A stretch of DNA of 64,000 nucleotides, from assembly GCF_000003855.2 (NCBI RefSeq), contig NW_003101675.1:2363326-2427325 (forward strand), in the 5' to 3' direction. Shown here piece by piece: positions 23,801 through 36,300 of this stretch. The translations under genes were made by a program, and so were the position numbers. Origin of the DNA: Blastomyces gilchristii SLH14081. Its lineage: Eukaryota; Ascomycota; Eurotiomycetes; Onygenales; Ajellomycetaceae. Below the pieces are notes generated by a model. That model did no database searches, was not told where the DNA came from, and saw nothing but the letters and a program-made list of their open reading frames with translations. Numbering within the stretch: the stretch's first letter is position 1; every line of letters starts with the position of its first letter.

Positions 23801-24508
23801 TCAGCCTTGATGAAATCTATCAATACTTAAAGCTCTGAGATTCTTGCTCTGTACTGCTTGAGTATTTAGACTTCTTATCAGAGCTGACACAATATCTTCC
23901 TGTGAAGTAATACTTACAGAAAGACAGAAGTCATTATTACAGATATAACAGAAATAATAAGAGTGAGAGAAGAAGCAGATATATAAAATCTCTTCTTTCT
24001 TCAGCTGCTTAATACAGTGCAGACAAGTAACAGTGCTGATTAGAGACTGTATCAGAGTCTTTTCACAGAGAGAAGATAAAGAAACTATGAGACTCTGTGA
24101 ACTCAACTCAGCAGTATTCTGAGCAGGGCTCAGATATACTGTGAAAGAGAAACTATGAATTGAGCTTTTCAGAGTCACTGTCTCTGAAATCAAGCTCTCT
24201 CTGAGTGTCTCTCTGAATGACCACATGGGGTCATATGTCACTATATTAACTGAGAAGAGAGGTGGTATCACAATGATGATGAGAGAAGTAGGAAATGAAC
24301 CAGACACAGATGAACTGATCAGCAGAGAGAATGACATCTCACTGCAAGGCATGGTGACTACTGCCGCGGCTGCAAGAGAAGCAGGAGAAGAAGATGTGAC
24401 AATGAAAGTGATGCTCCCGCGGCTCATTAATACTGCTGTCTTCATCTTCAACCTGGCTTTCTTGACAGTCATGGAGGCCGCCGCCGCATCATGAAGATGT
24501 TTACTCAC
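23801..24508 (-). pseudogene. Antisense cysteine-rich ORF downstream of pol in G2
   Basis: 235 codons open on the strand opposite to gag-pol, between the chromodomain and the 3' LTR. Features: Ala-rich runs near the N-terminus (D-A-A-A-A-S, L-A-A-A-A-V-V), a Ser/Thr-rich middle, and a C-terminal cysteine module C-L-H-C-x12-C-x8-C-Y-I-C-x4-C at about residues 162-193, followed by S-V-S-I-T-S-Q-E-D-I-V-S-A-L-I-R-S. The sense frames here have stops. The N-terminal part keeps high GC (CCGCGG, GCCGCCGCCGC). A counterpart survives in G1 (4771-5417). The true ends are uncertain because stops may have been created by mutation. It resembles the antisense extra ORFs known from some plant Ty3/gypsy elements in position; function unknown. 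Confidence 0.55.
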
Positions 24509-24985
24509 TAGAAAATATCAGAATAAGCTCTTTATTATTCTTCAAGAATGATACTCTCATACACTTACTGTTACAATTGAGAGAAGAGAAAGAAAAATGT
24601 TTCACAGAGAAAGAAGATCTTTTCAAAAAATTCTATCACTACTGTTAACTTTGTCTCTAAAATACATCACTTTTATAGAGAATTTCATATATAAGATGAA
24701 ATATAATAAGAGATCTGCAAGTCACTTATTAACTACATTTTTCACATTTTAAATTAATATATAAGAAACTCACTTATCACATGTTTGATTTGAATGAAGA
24801 TGAGTAAAGAAAGATCTACACAGTCAGCAGAAAAACTCATTTATTTCTTTATATTATACACAGTACATATACTGTTAATCAGTTGATAACTATTACTATA
24901 CAATAAAGATAATTTCTAATCTGATAATCTTAAGAGTATAGAGACTATACTCTTAAAGAGAAGAGTATTATTATACTCTCAGCTG

Positions 24986-25500
24986 TGTCAAGACTCTGTT
25001 ACAGTTTCATATAACTTATTACTTTTATATGAATGATTTCATTCTGTTTAAACTGATTTCTAATCACTCTATAATATTATTCAGATATATTATAGAAAGA
25101 TCTGATTAATGAATATAAGAATCTCACTTCTATATAAGGTCAGTAGATTACTTTTCCTTGATAGTGAGATGCTGCTGAGATATCACTCTGACTATTCTCA
25201 CTTATGAAATGAGAGAAGGTATTCACTCATTATCTATATAAAATAGCTAGATGCTGACTCTTTATAAAAGAAGTCAGTGATTTGTTTTTCTTCTACTGAA
25301 ATATATATAAGAGTTACTATGTATCTTATACAATCTTCTTAGTATACTAAGTATTATATCTGTGATATTCTTGCAATAACTCTGTAGTCTACAAGCTCAC
25401 TATTCAAGTAAGATAGTCAAGCTCACTTATACAGCTTTTCAAACAACTATCTCTACGTGTTGCTGCTGACTAGTCACCGCTTCAGTTTCATTATATTACA
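24986..25500 (+). repeat. 3' LTR of G2
   Basis: 515 bp, TGTCAAGACTC to TATATTACA, followed by the ATTAT duplication. Purine-rich AAAGAGAAGAG lies about 20 bases upstream (24955-24965) and may be the polypurine tract. More AT-rich than its 5' partner. Confidence 0.85.
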
Positions 25501-25505
25501 ATTAT

Positions 25506-26842
25506 AGAAGATCTAGAATGATATTCTTATCTATAATATTTACTGTATGAAGAAGCAGACTGCTTTTCTTGAAGATTTCTTCTGAGTCTGTAATTACACA
25601 CTTCACTTGAATTATGTTAAAACAGTAATATTTTATTTCATTAGTAAATTTTATATAATCTGACAGATCTATCTTCTTTCAACTCTTTATTAAAGAAAAG
25701 AAATAGAATATAAAGTTAACATTTATTCTGAAGTTAAGTAGACATCTCACTGATATCTTCTCATTCAGAGTATACATTGTAATCATAATATAAATTCAGA
25801 GATATGAGAATTATTAATTCTTCATTTCTTTCTCTTCTTTATCTTTCACAGATACATTTGTCAGAAGAGAAGTTAACTTTGAGAAGATATCTTCTCAGTT
25901 TCTTCTCTTCTTCAGCTTCTTACAATCACTGACATAGTAATTATCAGCTCTGCAGTTAAAACAGAGATCTTTATCAAATCTTTTTTAATATTTCTTCACA
26001 GTGAGTGAAGAATCAGAATACTTAAAATTCTTCTTTACTTTCTCTACACTGAAGCTGTCACAGTGCTGTTTAGATTCTGTTATTAATTACTTAGAAGAGA
26101 TCTTATTAATCTTTTTCTCAGAGAATTAATTATTCAAATAGATCTGAGAAGTCAGATTGACAAGCTCAGTATGATTGATTAATAAACTCTGATATTATAA
26201 TATTATTATTCACATCTTATAAGTCAGCTTTGTAAGATAAAGCTGTGTTTTTAATTAATTTAAATTATCAGTCAATTTCTCTCAATATTCTTCAAATCTT
26301 ATATTGAAATTGAAAGAATTCTTATCATCTTATTAATATAATAAGTTGAACTGCTGTATCACTGTGAAGCTGCAGTTGCAGTGATCTTTGATTTGATTCA
26401 GTAGAAAGTTCTTGAATTCTTCTCAAGTTATTACAGTATCAGTACACTTAAGCTCTCTCTTTTTAATAGCTCAAGTAGTTGCAGAGATGTCTTCAACAAG
26501 ATTAACAGTGTATATTACTCATATCTCATGAGTATTATACTGACTCAGGTTAAGGCAGAATTTCTGTTTAAGAATACAGATAAAGCTGTGAAATTCAGAT
26601 AATGTATTTCTCTTATATCTTAAAGAATCTCTGACCTTAATCTCTCTATCTTCATGATAGACATAGATGTGTAGAGGCTGTGACAGTGATAGAGCAGTTG
26701 AAGAGCTCATGTTAAAATATACAGTAGATTCAGAAATCTCAGATTTCTGTCAGAGTAGAGATGTATATACTCTAGAGAATAATATAGTATTTCTCTCAGA
26801 GAATGAAATCAAGTCAGTTTTAGTGCAGATGTATGAGGTCAT
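25506..26842 (-). pseudogene. G1 gag segment
   Basis: Minus-strand gag of G1, collinear with G2 18300-19640. The ATG complement is at 26840-26842. The piece 26519-26710 is open and matches G2 gag (L-H-I-Y-x-Y-H-E-D-R-E-I-K-V). The zinc knuckle lies near 25920-25970. Interrupted at 25506 by the G2 insertion and carrying many stops. Confidence 0.78.
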
Positions 26843-26899
26843 ATCAGTCTGTTAAAGCTTAACTGATTCAAACTTGTAATCAGATTAAGTAATTTAAAT

Positions 26900-27258
26900 T
26901 GTAATATAACAGAACTGAAGCAGCAGCTAGTTCAGCAGTATTATATAGAGACAGTTGTTTAAGAAGCTGTATAAGTGAGCTTGACTATCTTGCTTGAATA
27001 GCAAGCTTGTAGACTACAGAGTTATTGTGAGAATATCACAGATATGATACTTAGTATACTAAGAAAATTGTATAAAATATACAGTAACTCTTATATATAT
27101 TTCAGTAGAAGAAAAAACAAATTACTGACTTCTTTTATAAAGAGTCAGCATCTAGCTATTCTATATAGACAATGAGTGAGAATAGCTGAAGTGATACCTC
27201 AGCGGTGTCTCACTGCTAAGGAAAAGTAATCTGCTGACCTTATATAGAAGTGAGACTC
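26900..27258 (-). repeat. 5' LTR of G1, truncated
   Basis: Begins TGTAATATAACAGAACTG (complement of the LTR 3' end) and matches the G LTR for about 359 bases, to GAAGTGAGACTCTC. Then hAT0 internal sequence starts; about 170 bases of the LTR are missing. Neither side shows a target duplication, so this is a deletion or recombination junction. Confidence 0.75.
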
Positions 27259-27419
27259 TCTTTCACAATATTAATATATTTCAAGAAATATGACAGAGAT
27301 TAATCAAGATTGTTTATTTACTTTTATACATTGATAATATTTAATCTGAGTTAGTACTAAAATTATAACTAAGCTAAGAAACAAGATTATTTTCTCTTAT
27401 ATTAATTCTTCTTACACAC

Positions 27420-28933
27420 ATCAGTGATTACTTATTGAAAATAAATTAGTATCTTTCTCAAATTATAATCATATCTTCTGAATTCACTTCTTTCACTTCT
27501 TTTACTTCTATTGAAGATTCACAAACTCTTCAAGAAATTACTGTGAATTACAAAGTCTATATTATTTACAATTCAACACAGAATGCTCTCTTTCAATTAT
27601 AATGAATAATTACTTCATTCTTCACATCTGATTCCAGATTATAAAATTTATGAAAAACTCAACATAAACACTGAGATGAACTATGAAATAATTATTAACA
27701 GATTGCATTGCAGATTACTGAAGAGTCATCTCTCTGCTACAATTACTACAACTTTATTTAGAAACATTCATCATGAACTGATCATGACTCTGAAGAAATT
27801 TTCTAATATCTGAAGTCATCAGAATGCAGATAATAAAAGAAAAATAATCAGAAAATTACTACTGAGCTGATAAGTTACTCTATCAGATAATGATTTTTAA
27901 TAACACTAACTTTCTAATTGAAGAAAATCATGTGAAAATAATTATATATCAGTACTCTGATTTTACAACTCTCATCTGATAACTTCTGTGAATAATTACT
28001 TTACATGTGTATATCTCTGAATCTTTCTCTTTAATCAATTGAAAACTCTGAATTCTGAACACTTCTTCAAATACTTAATTCAAATCTTCATATTTCACAT
28101 CAATTCTGTCTTCAGTTCAATCTCAAGACACACTACAAAGTCAATATACAATATCTAGAATCAGAGTTGAAGAATCATCAAAGAGTATCTCTCACAGTAA
28201 ATGTATAAACTAGTATAAATAATCTTACATTTATAAGAGTTACATGTTATTATATTAATGAGAACTGAACTTATTAAGAGATATTAATTGAATTTGAATC
28301 ATTGATCAGTAGTCATACTGAGAATTATATAGCAGAGATATTAATAACTATGATTAAAAATGACTATTGAGATATTAGTCTCAGTCTTCTTATAATTATA
28401 ACTGACAATACTGTGAATAACTATACTATGATAAAGAGCTTGAAGTAAAAATTGACTTTGTATTTCTGAAAGAATAAATAAGATCATATTCTCTACATTA
28501 CTCATATGATTCAACTTGTGATACAAACACTGATAAAGAATCTTAATATTGAGATGAAGAATAATAAGATGACTGATTCTTGAAATGAGAATAAGATGAA
28601 AGTAATTACTCAAGTAACTTTTACATTCACTTTGTAAAAGATAAGGTTTTTTGATAACACTTTTTAATATTGCTTTTTAGTAATGCTTTTTGATAACACT
28701 ACTGTTAATTTTGAATAGATTGACTAATAATTTAAATATCACAGATTTAAAACATTGTTAATACAATTATATCTTCTTTAAACAACAATAATAATTTCAT
28801 AATATTTAATAAATAAACAAATCAGTCACATCACTGAATATGATACAGAATATTAGAACACAGTGAAGTTTAACAGATGAAATGACTGTTCCGAGTCTTT
28901 AATTGTATCAGACAATTGATCATTGAGTGTAAC
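27420..28933 (+). pseudogene. hAT transposase remnant (hAT0, first part)
   Basis: At about 28184-28440 the frame reads V-S-L-T-V-N-V-stop-T-S-I-N-N-L and then I-I-T-D-N-T-V-N-N-Y-T-M, the hAT RNase H-fold blocks (x-D-x-W-T-S and the D-N-A-S-N-N type motif), followed by a degraded region around H-I-L-Y-I-T-H-M. Dense stops, several TGA in place of Trp. The transposase would bind the TIRs and cut and paste the element. It continues at 43602. Confidence 0.75.
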
Positions 28934-29259
28934 TAGACTGGCTGCTGAGATTATAAATTTCACATTTGATCTCATTTGATCTGATCTCATACATTTCTTG
29001 ACGTGAGTCTCATCAGAACCAAGCCTTAAAAAAATCTGAAAATGAACCATTTCTGAGAGAAATGATGTGAAAAATGACCAGATTTAATTCAAGAACAGTG
29101 AAATGAAAGTAATTTCCCAGAATAAACTGTGAAAGATGATCATTCTTTCAAAATCAGAATAAGACTGAGACTGAAAGTTAAAATCAGTCTCATTCAGTTC
29201 ATTCAGTGATTCCTTATATAATCAGAATTTAATAACAATTATTGATAATACTCATAAAA

Positions 29260-31597
29260 TAACTAAATACATTCTTGTGTAAGTTTATTCTTCACTTTCT
29301 TATGAAAACTACACTTCTCTGATATACTGTGATCAGAGGTATTAGACTATCTGATAATTTCATATTTTACAATTATGAGTTTCTTAATTATTTCTTCTTA
29401 TAATTGTTCTCAGTGATAGTGATAAATATCTTAACTTGAGTTGAACTTTCACTTCATTTTCATCTCTGTCAATGAAATTATCAGAATATCATGTATTATC
29501 AGTGCAACAGTTGAATATGTACTCTTAACAATTTTTCATAACTCTAGAATTGATTTGATGTATAAATTCATCAGATCATCTTGAAGATAGTGATCAAATT
29601 CAGTTTTATAAGCATGTAGTTTTGCCTGATTTTCAGTTGTAATCAATGTATGCAAGTTCTGTTTCAAAGTTAGTATTATAGTTCTATGTGATATGAAGTA
29701 TTATCAAAGATTATTACTTACTAGAGAATTATATTTCACTGTCTTTACATCTTAAACATCTGCTTATTCAAATCTCTGATAGTTGATATTATAGTAGTCT
29801 CAGATTAATTTGATATATGAGTCTCATTTCTTCTCTGTTCAATCTTGAGAAGTGTAGATATTAACTTGACAGAAGAAATCTAGTAGAGCTGCTATAGTAT
29901 AGTACTCTGTAAAAGATTGTTCTGTTTTACTGTAGTAATATATCAGTTTATCTCTTACAGTAACAATAGCCTGTGCTATAATATTATCTCAGACTGAATT
30001 TCTTTTTGAGTGATTCAACTGCTTCTTAAGATGAGTAAATAAACTGTTATACACTCATCAGACTGACTGCAGTATTGATGTATGAGTGATTAAGACTGTC
30101 TTTATTATCTTATAAAACTGAAACAGTAAATCAATCACATATTTCAACTGAGTTCACTTTATATCAGAAAGTTTCAATATCTGAATCTTTTTCTGATCAG
30201 AGTATTGCACTCAATAATCAATTATCTGACATAATTAAAGAGTCTGAATAGTTATCTTATATATTGAACTTCACTGTATTCTAATATTCTGTTTCATATT
30301 CAGTGGTATAATTGATTTGTTTGTTTATTAAATATTATGAAATCATTGTTATTATTTAGAAGAGATACAAATTGCATTAACAATGTTTCAAATCTATGAT
30401 ATTTAAATTATTAGTCAATCTATTCAAAATTAACAGTAGTGTTATTAAAAAGCATTATTAAAAAGCAATATTAAAAAGTGTTGTTAAAAAACATTATCTT
30501 TTATAAAGTAAATGTAAAAGTTACTTGAGTAATCACTTTCATCTTATTCTCATCTCAAGAATCAGTCATCTTATTATTCTTCATCTCAATGTTAAGATTC
30601 TTTATCAGTGTTTGTATCACAAGTTAAATCACATGAGCAATGCAGAGAATATGACCTTGTTTATTATTTCAGAAATGCAAAGTCAATTTTTGTTTCAAGC
30701 TCTTCATTATAGTGTAGTTATTCACAGCATTATCAGTTGTAATTGTAAGAAGACTGAGACTAATATCTCAATAGTCATTTTTAATCACAGTTATTAATAT
30801 CTCTGTTATATAATCTTCAGTATGACTACTGATCAATGATTTAAATTCAATTAATATCTCTTAATAAGTTCAGTTCTTATCAATGTAATAACATATAACT
30901 CTTATAAATGTAAGATTATTTATACTAGTTCATATATTCACTGTGAGAGACACTCTTCAATGATTCTTCAACTCTGATTCTAGATATTATATATTGACTT
31001 TATAGTATATCTCAAGATTGAACTGAAGACAGAATTGATGTGAAATATGAAGATTTGAATTAAGTATTTGAAGAAGTGTTCAGAATTCAGAGTTTTCAAT
31101 TGATTGAAGAGAAAGATTCAGAGATATATATATATAAAGTAATTATTCACAGAAGTTATCAGACAAGAGTTATGAAATCAGAGTATTAGTACAGAGTCAT
31201 TTTCACATGATTTTCTTCAAATTAGAAAGTTAGTATTATTAAAAATTATTATTTAATAGAGTAACTTATCAGCTCAGTAGTAATTTTCTGATTATTTTTC
31301 TTTTATTATCTGCATTCTGATGACTTCAGATGTCAGAAAATTTCTTCAGAGCTATAATCAGTTCATGATGAATATTTCTGAATAAAGTTATAGTGATTGT
31401 AGCAGAGAGATAACTCTTCAGTAATCTGCAATACAATCTGTTAATAATTATTTCATAGTTCATCTCAGTGTTTGTATTGAGTTTTTCATAAATTTCATGA
31501 TCTGAAATCAGATATGAAGAATGAAGTAATTATTTATTATAATGAAAAGAGAGTATTCTGTGTTGAATTGTAAATAATATAGACTTTGTGATTCACA
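29260..31597 (-). pseudogene. hAT transposase remnant (hAT1)
   Basis: On the minus strand: Y-Y-S-K-T-E-Q-S-F-T near 29920, a block F-D-H-Y-L-Q-D-D-L near 29590 and, at about 29380-29540, the hAT C-terminal dimerisation region (T-V-A-L-I-I-H-D-I-L-I-I-S followed by K-F-N-S-S). The D-N-A-V-N-N block is at about 30715. Stops throughout. The N-terminal part was separated by the insertion of H at 31598-31601. Confidence 0.75.
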
Positions 31598-31601
31598 GTG
31601 A

Positions 31602-31780
31602 TGTGGTTCGGAAGAATGTACGACTGTTGAATAATAACGCGGCCGCTTCCGAACTACTAGCGTACAAGTGTAAAGGGGGCCATAGCGGCCACTAATTAAT
31701 TTAGTGTATGATATTACAATATATAAGAAGCCGGCGTACACCTGTAATCATATGCTGGCTTAAGCAACCTTTGAATCACA
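31602..31780 (+). repeat. 5' LTR of H
   Basis: TGTGGTTCGGAAG to TTTGAATCACA. It contains a TATA-like ACAATATATAAGAAG near 31715 and a NotI-type GCGGCCGC at about 31639. It retains several CpG and GG/CC sites that are changed in the 3' LTR (GCGGCCGC versus ACAGCCGC, GGGGGCC versus GAGGGCT). Confidence 0.85.
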
Positions 31781-32887
31781 TCTGATAGTATGTCTAAAAA
31801 CTGGTGAGAAGTGCAGACTTCTCCAGAGCATGATAATTCTGTCTACAAAGTGATTCATAGTTATCATGTCAGTGTGGTTCTAGAATGCCTCAAAAGATAG
31901 CATACAAAGAGTGATGAGTGAAAGAGCATTCAATTGATACTGCTTCACTTGTTAAGGGAAAACTCCACACCCAGGCAAATGTCACATATGTGAACAGATG
32001 AGGTGTGAGAAAAGGAATGAAAGCAGTGAACCAGATTCAAAGAAGTTCACTCCCTACTCAAAAGAAGGATAAAAGGAAGAAGTGGCCATCACCAGAGTTG
32101 TACAATGATAACAGAAATCATATAACAATATAGTGATATAATGATACAGTGATATAACAATAGACATCATACAATCAATGAGAAATCACTGAAATGAATA
32201 CCTTTTCTAGCTGATATGAATAACATCCTTCTCTGCTATCTGAACTGAAAGATATGCAGAACCTCTCAGAGAGTTTACTTGAAGCAGTAAGAAAAACAGC
32301 TGAAACTGCTGAACCAGAATTGAAGCTCTGTATGTGTATGAGAATTCTAAATGAGATCAAGGCCTTGCATACACAGTGGCAGACTGAGGTGAAAGTCAAA
32401 CAACAATTGATATTTGCTGTGAATTAAGCATTCACTATGAAGAGCTTCACTGACACAATCATCATCATCAATAAGAATAGAGAAAATCAGATCTTAGACC
32501 TGCAGCAGAAGATCAAATATTTATATAGATAGATAACTATATCAAATCTGAAGATCTTATTACAATTATTCACAATCTCTTCAGAAGCATACACATTATC
32601 AAAGACTGCTGTGCAGGATGAGAATCTGAGTATAAAATATATTAAGTCAGAAGATCTGCTGAAGTTATTAAGCTTTAATAGTAACTGAAAAAATGATGCT
32701 GTAATCAGCTGACTAAGTCAGATATAATCATATTATCAGATTGAATATGAACTCACAGACAGACAGTTAACAGAATTTCAACAAGTTTTAAGATCTGCTG
32801 CATTTCTACACAGAAAAGCAAAGTCAATATAAATAACTGATAAAAAGATGAATCTCACAGACTCAGAGCAATATTCATTCTCATAAA

Positions 32888-33393
32888 TAGGCTAGCCGCC
32901 GGAATCATGAATTTCACGTTTGGTCTCATTTGGTCTGGTCTCATACATTTCTTGGCGTGAATCCTGCTGGGACTGGCTATCAAAAAAACATGCAAAGTGA
33001 CTATATATCAGATCTTAAAATGGAACCATGACTTGAAAAAAATGAGAAAGTGATCTCATTTGATCTCATTTAGTCCCATTCTTGGCATAAAGTTACTATT
33101 TTTAGACATTTTAAGGTTTTTTTTAGACTATTTTTAATTTTTTAAAAAGTAACGCTTTTTGATAACACTCAAATGAGATTTAAAGTCATTTAAAGCAATA
33201 AAAATAATTTAAATTGAGAAGTGGAAATCATGATCTCATTTGGAAAATGTAACAAGAGTAGACAGTAAGTCTCACTGAGACAGTATGAAACTACTATCTA
33301 ATGTTAAAACCATGTAATGGAATCAGTCGAATTGGTAATGAAACTATCAAAAAATCTGGTCCTGGTCCCAGACACGGTCACACGGTCAGTCTA
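32888..33393. mobile_element. hAT-type MITE, copy B
   Basis: 506 bp, TAGGCTAGCCGCCGG to CGGTCACACGGTCAGTCTA, with 8-bp duplication CTCATAAA (32880-32887 and 33394-33401). Inserted in H gag, same orientation as copy A. It is the least mutated MITE copy here, keeping GG where copy A has GA. Confidence 0.9.
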
Positions 33394-36300
33394 CTCATAA
33401 ACATAGAATGAGTTTTTCAAATGAATCTTACACAACTTTGAGAAAGTGAATATATAAGATAAGTGTTATAAATACTTCACTGAGTGTAGATAAGTGAGTA
33501 ATCTTACATCATACTTTATATACTTCAGTTTACACTATCTTACATTGAATGAAGAGCTTTCAACATCTTTCTATTTATAGATCTTCATTCATAGTCTTAC
33601 ACCTGAGTTGAGAGTGAAATGAAAATACTTAATCTCACAGTCAGACACAGTGAAGAAAGCATACAATATTCTCATTATACAGAAATAAGTAAGTCAATTG
33701 TGACAGAAAATACTGCAATTGAGTATATCTCAGTGAAGAATGAATAATCAGACTTCTATAATACAAGTCACACATCTGAATGTGATAAATCTAGATCTGA
33801 ATACTATCACTAAAGTGCTGAATTCTCTGAAAAAGAGATTCTCTGAGTGAAAATCTTGATATTATAAGCATCAAGCTTGCTTCAACTATAGATATCAAAA
33901 TCATGATGCAAAAGATTGCACTCAGTATGCACAGTTAAGAGAAGTAAGAGAGTTAAAAAACTAGCAGAATCAGTAAGCTCAGAGATACTCACTGATATTC
34001 TATGAAAAGTCTTCAAAGTGAAAGAGATGCTCATGTTAGATGACTCTCTGAATTCTGTGAATGTAAAGAGAAAGCAGGCTTCTGACTGAGATGTGAGTGA
34101 GGAAGTGAATACTCATCTCAATGTCTTGAGGTCTGAAATGTTAATGTATAAGAGGCACTTGAGTAAGAATTAAGAAATGACTGTAAAAGTATTAGCAGAC
34201 ACAGAAGCTTCTACATAATATATTGATAATTATATAATCTGAAGACTGAAAGAAGTTCACTGAGTGAAGAATCTCTGATATATAAGATTATCTGATAACT
34301 GATATTTAATATCACTCACAAGAGTAAGAGTTCCCTTGCACTTCAGAGAATAATCTTGCTATATTTGAGCACAAGAGCTGCAGAATGTGAAATACAATCT
34401 TATTCTCAGACTTGATTGATTTCAAAGGTTCAATTCACAGATTCAATGATGTACATGTTATATGCAGTTGACTGATAAGAAGAAAATGATTCATACAATT
34501 CTATCAACTGATATAAGAAGAACATTTCACATCTCTGATATAGAAGAATTAAATCTGCTTATATATTAATAAGTAAAGAGAATGATTTGTAAGACCTCAT
34601 CTGAAAGCATTCTGTATGTCATATGAGACTCAGAAGCAGAGGAAACCAAGATAAAGAATATACAGAAGAATAAGTATATAAAGAAGCTTCTGAAGAAGTA
34701 TGAAAAGATCTTTCAAACAGATCTTTCATCAGAATTGCCGCCAGAACAAGAATTCATATATGAGATTGACACAGAGAATGCAAAACCAGTCAATCAGAAT
34801 GTGTACTCTCTGTCACAAACACATCTTGAAGAACAGAAGTATCAGATCACAAACCTTCTAGAATGTGATCTCATACAATTCTCATTAAGCACATGAGGCT
34901 TTCCAGTTCTATTTGTGAAAAAGGCGGGTGAGAAGTGATGAATGTGTATCAATTATCAAGCACTCAATAAGTTTATAATCAAGAATGAATATTCACTGTC
35001 ACAGATTCAACAACAGTTGAATACAGTTGAAAACACCTGATATCTATCAAAGATTGATCTTCTCTCAGAATACTGACAGATCTGTGTAGATGAACTGTCA
35101 GTTCTGTGAATCACATTTAATACACAATGAGAGAAGTTCAAATTTCTGACAATGTCATTCAGTCTGATAAATGCACCTGTCATCTTTCAAACAATGATGA
35201 ATACAATTCTTTATAAACAGAATGAAATCTCATACCTCATATATCTTGATAACATTCCAGTCTTTTCAAACTCATATGACAAACATCTGAAGCATCTCAA
35301 TGAAGTGCTTACAACTCTGACAGAGTATAAGCTCTATATTAAATCAATCAAGTGTGTGTTTGAAATGAAAGAGTTGAAGTTTGTAGAACATGTAGTAGGT
35401 GATGACTGTATACACCTCATTCTGAAGAAATTAAATGTTATAGCAAATTAACTGCAGCTGAGAAACATACATCATGTACAATAGTTTTTTAAGTTGATCT
35501 CATATTATCATAGATTTATCAAGAATTTCACATAAATATCTACATCACTCTCAGATCTCTTAAGAGAAACAGATGCAAATCTGCAAAAGAAGAAGTTTCA
35601 TTCAATCATCTGAAATACTGCATGTAAAGAGGCTTTTCTCACACTGAGAGAATATATAATAATATTCTCAGTGCTTATTCAATCAGATCATGATAAATCT
35701 TTCTACATTGAAACAGATGCATCTGAATGAGCTATCAGAGATGCTCTTCTACAGATGAGTAAGAATGACAAGCTGCACTCAGTGATGTATAATGATAGAA
35801 AACTATCAGATACTGAGCTCAATTACTCAGTGTATGAAAAGAAATTGTTAGTGATTAAGCACATACTGATATTATGAAATAGATATATTAACAACAGATA
35901 TACAATAACAGTGATTATAAATCACAAAAGTCTTATCTATCTATAATTGATGATAAAACCTTTCAAATGCTTAGTATGTTGAATCTCAGAGTTTCAAGTG
36001 TACAATCTTTATATCAAATATTGAAAGAAATTGAATGCTATGATATCTGACACAATCAGTCACAGACTCAATTTCATGAATGAGAGTTCTACAAACCAGG
36101 CACAAGGGATGTTCATGTTAAACACACTGAGAGAATGCAAGGAATCAGAATGAGTGAACATCATGATCTCTCACTTAAAGAATAACAAGATATTGAATGA
36201 TAAGCATCTTGTGAAAGTAGTAGAAGAGATACTTCTGAACTTCAAGCTAGAGAAATTGAAAAACAACATTATACTTTATCACAATCTAGAATATGTGAAA

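Larger units (their letters stand above)
17711..25500 (+). mobile_element. G2: complete chromodomain Ty3/gypsy retrotransposon (decayed)
   Basis: 7,790 bp between ATTAT duplications: 5' LTR 17711-18242, single gag-pol frame 18300 to about 23174, an unusual antisense frame 23801-24508, and 3' LTR 24986-25500. Domain order gag, zinc knuckle, protease, RT, RNase H, integrase, chromodomain defines a fungal chromovirus. It sits inside an opposite-orientation copy of the same family (G1), making a long inverted repeat. Coding stops are nearly all transition-type. The 5' LTR start and part of the antisense frame kept high GC. Confidence 0.9.
3703..27258 (-). mobile_element. G1: old chromodomain Ty3/gypsy element, split by four insertions
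   Basis: Reconstructed from five pieces in one orientation: 3' LTR and tail (3703-5567), post-integrase region with chromodomain (13177-13889), pol (14413-17705), protease-proximal part plus gag (25506-26899), and partial 5' LTR (26900-27258). The joins are proven by target duplications: TGAAGAGAATTTCAC (5553-5567 and 13162-13176) around the LINE, ATCTCAGA around a MITE, and ATTAT around the nested sister copy G2. Across each join the sequence reads on exactly as in G2. All reading frames carry many stops. The 5' LTR is cut off at 27258, where hAT DNA begins, so the right-hand target duplication is lost. Confidence 0.88.

Noticed and set aside
24225..24494. 89-codon plus-strand frame in G2 as a sense accessory gene
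   Set aside because: It is the shadow of the longer antisense frame 23801-24508 and lacks motifs; the sense strand has stops on both sides. Kept only as an alternative reading.
30525..30797. 90-codon plus-strand frame conserved at 28341-28613 (minus)
   Set aside because: It is the antisense of the hAT transposase block D-N-A-x-N-N; conservation comes from the transposase repeat, not from this frame.
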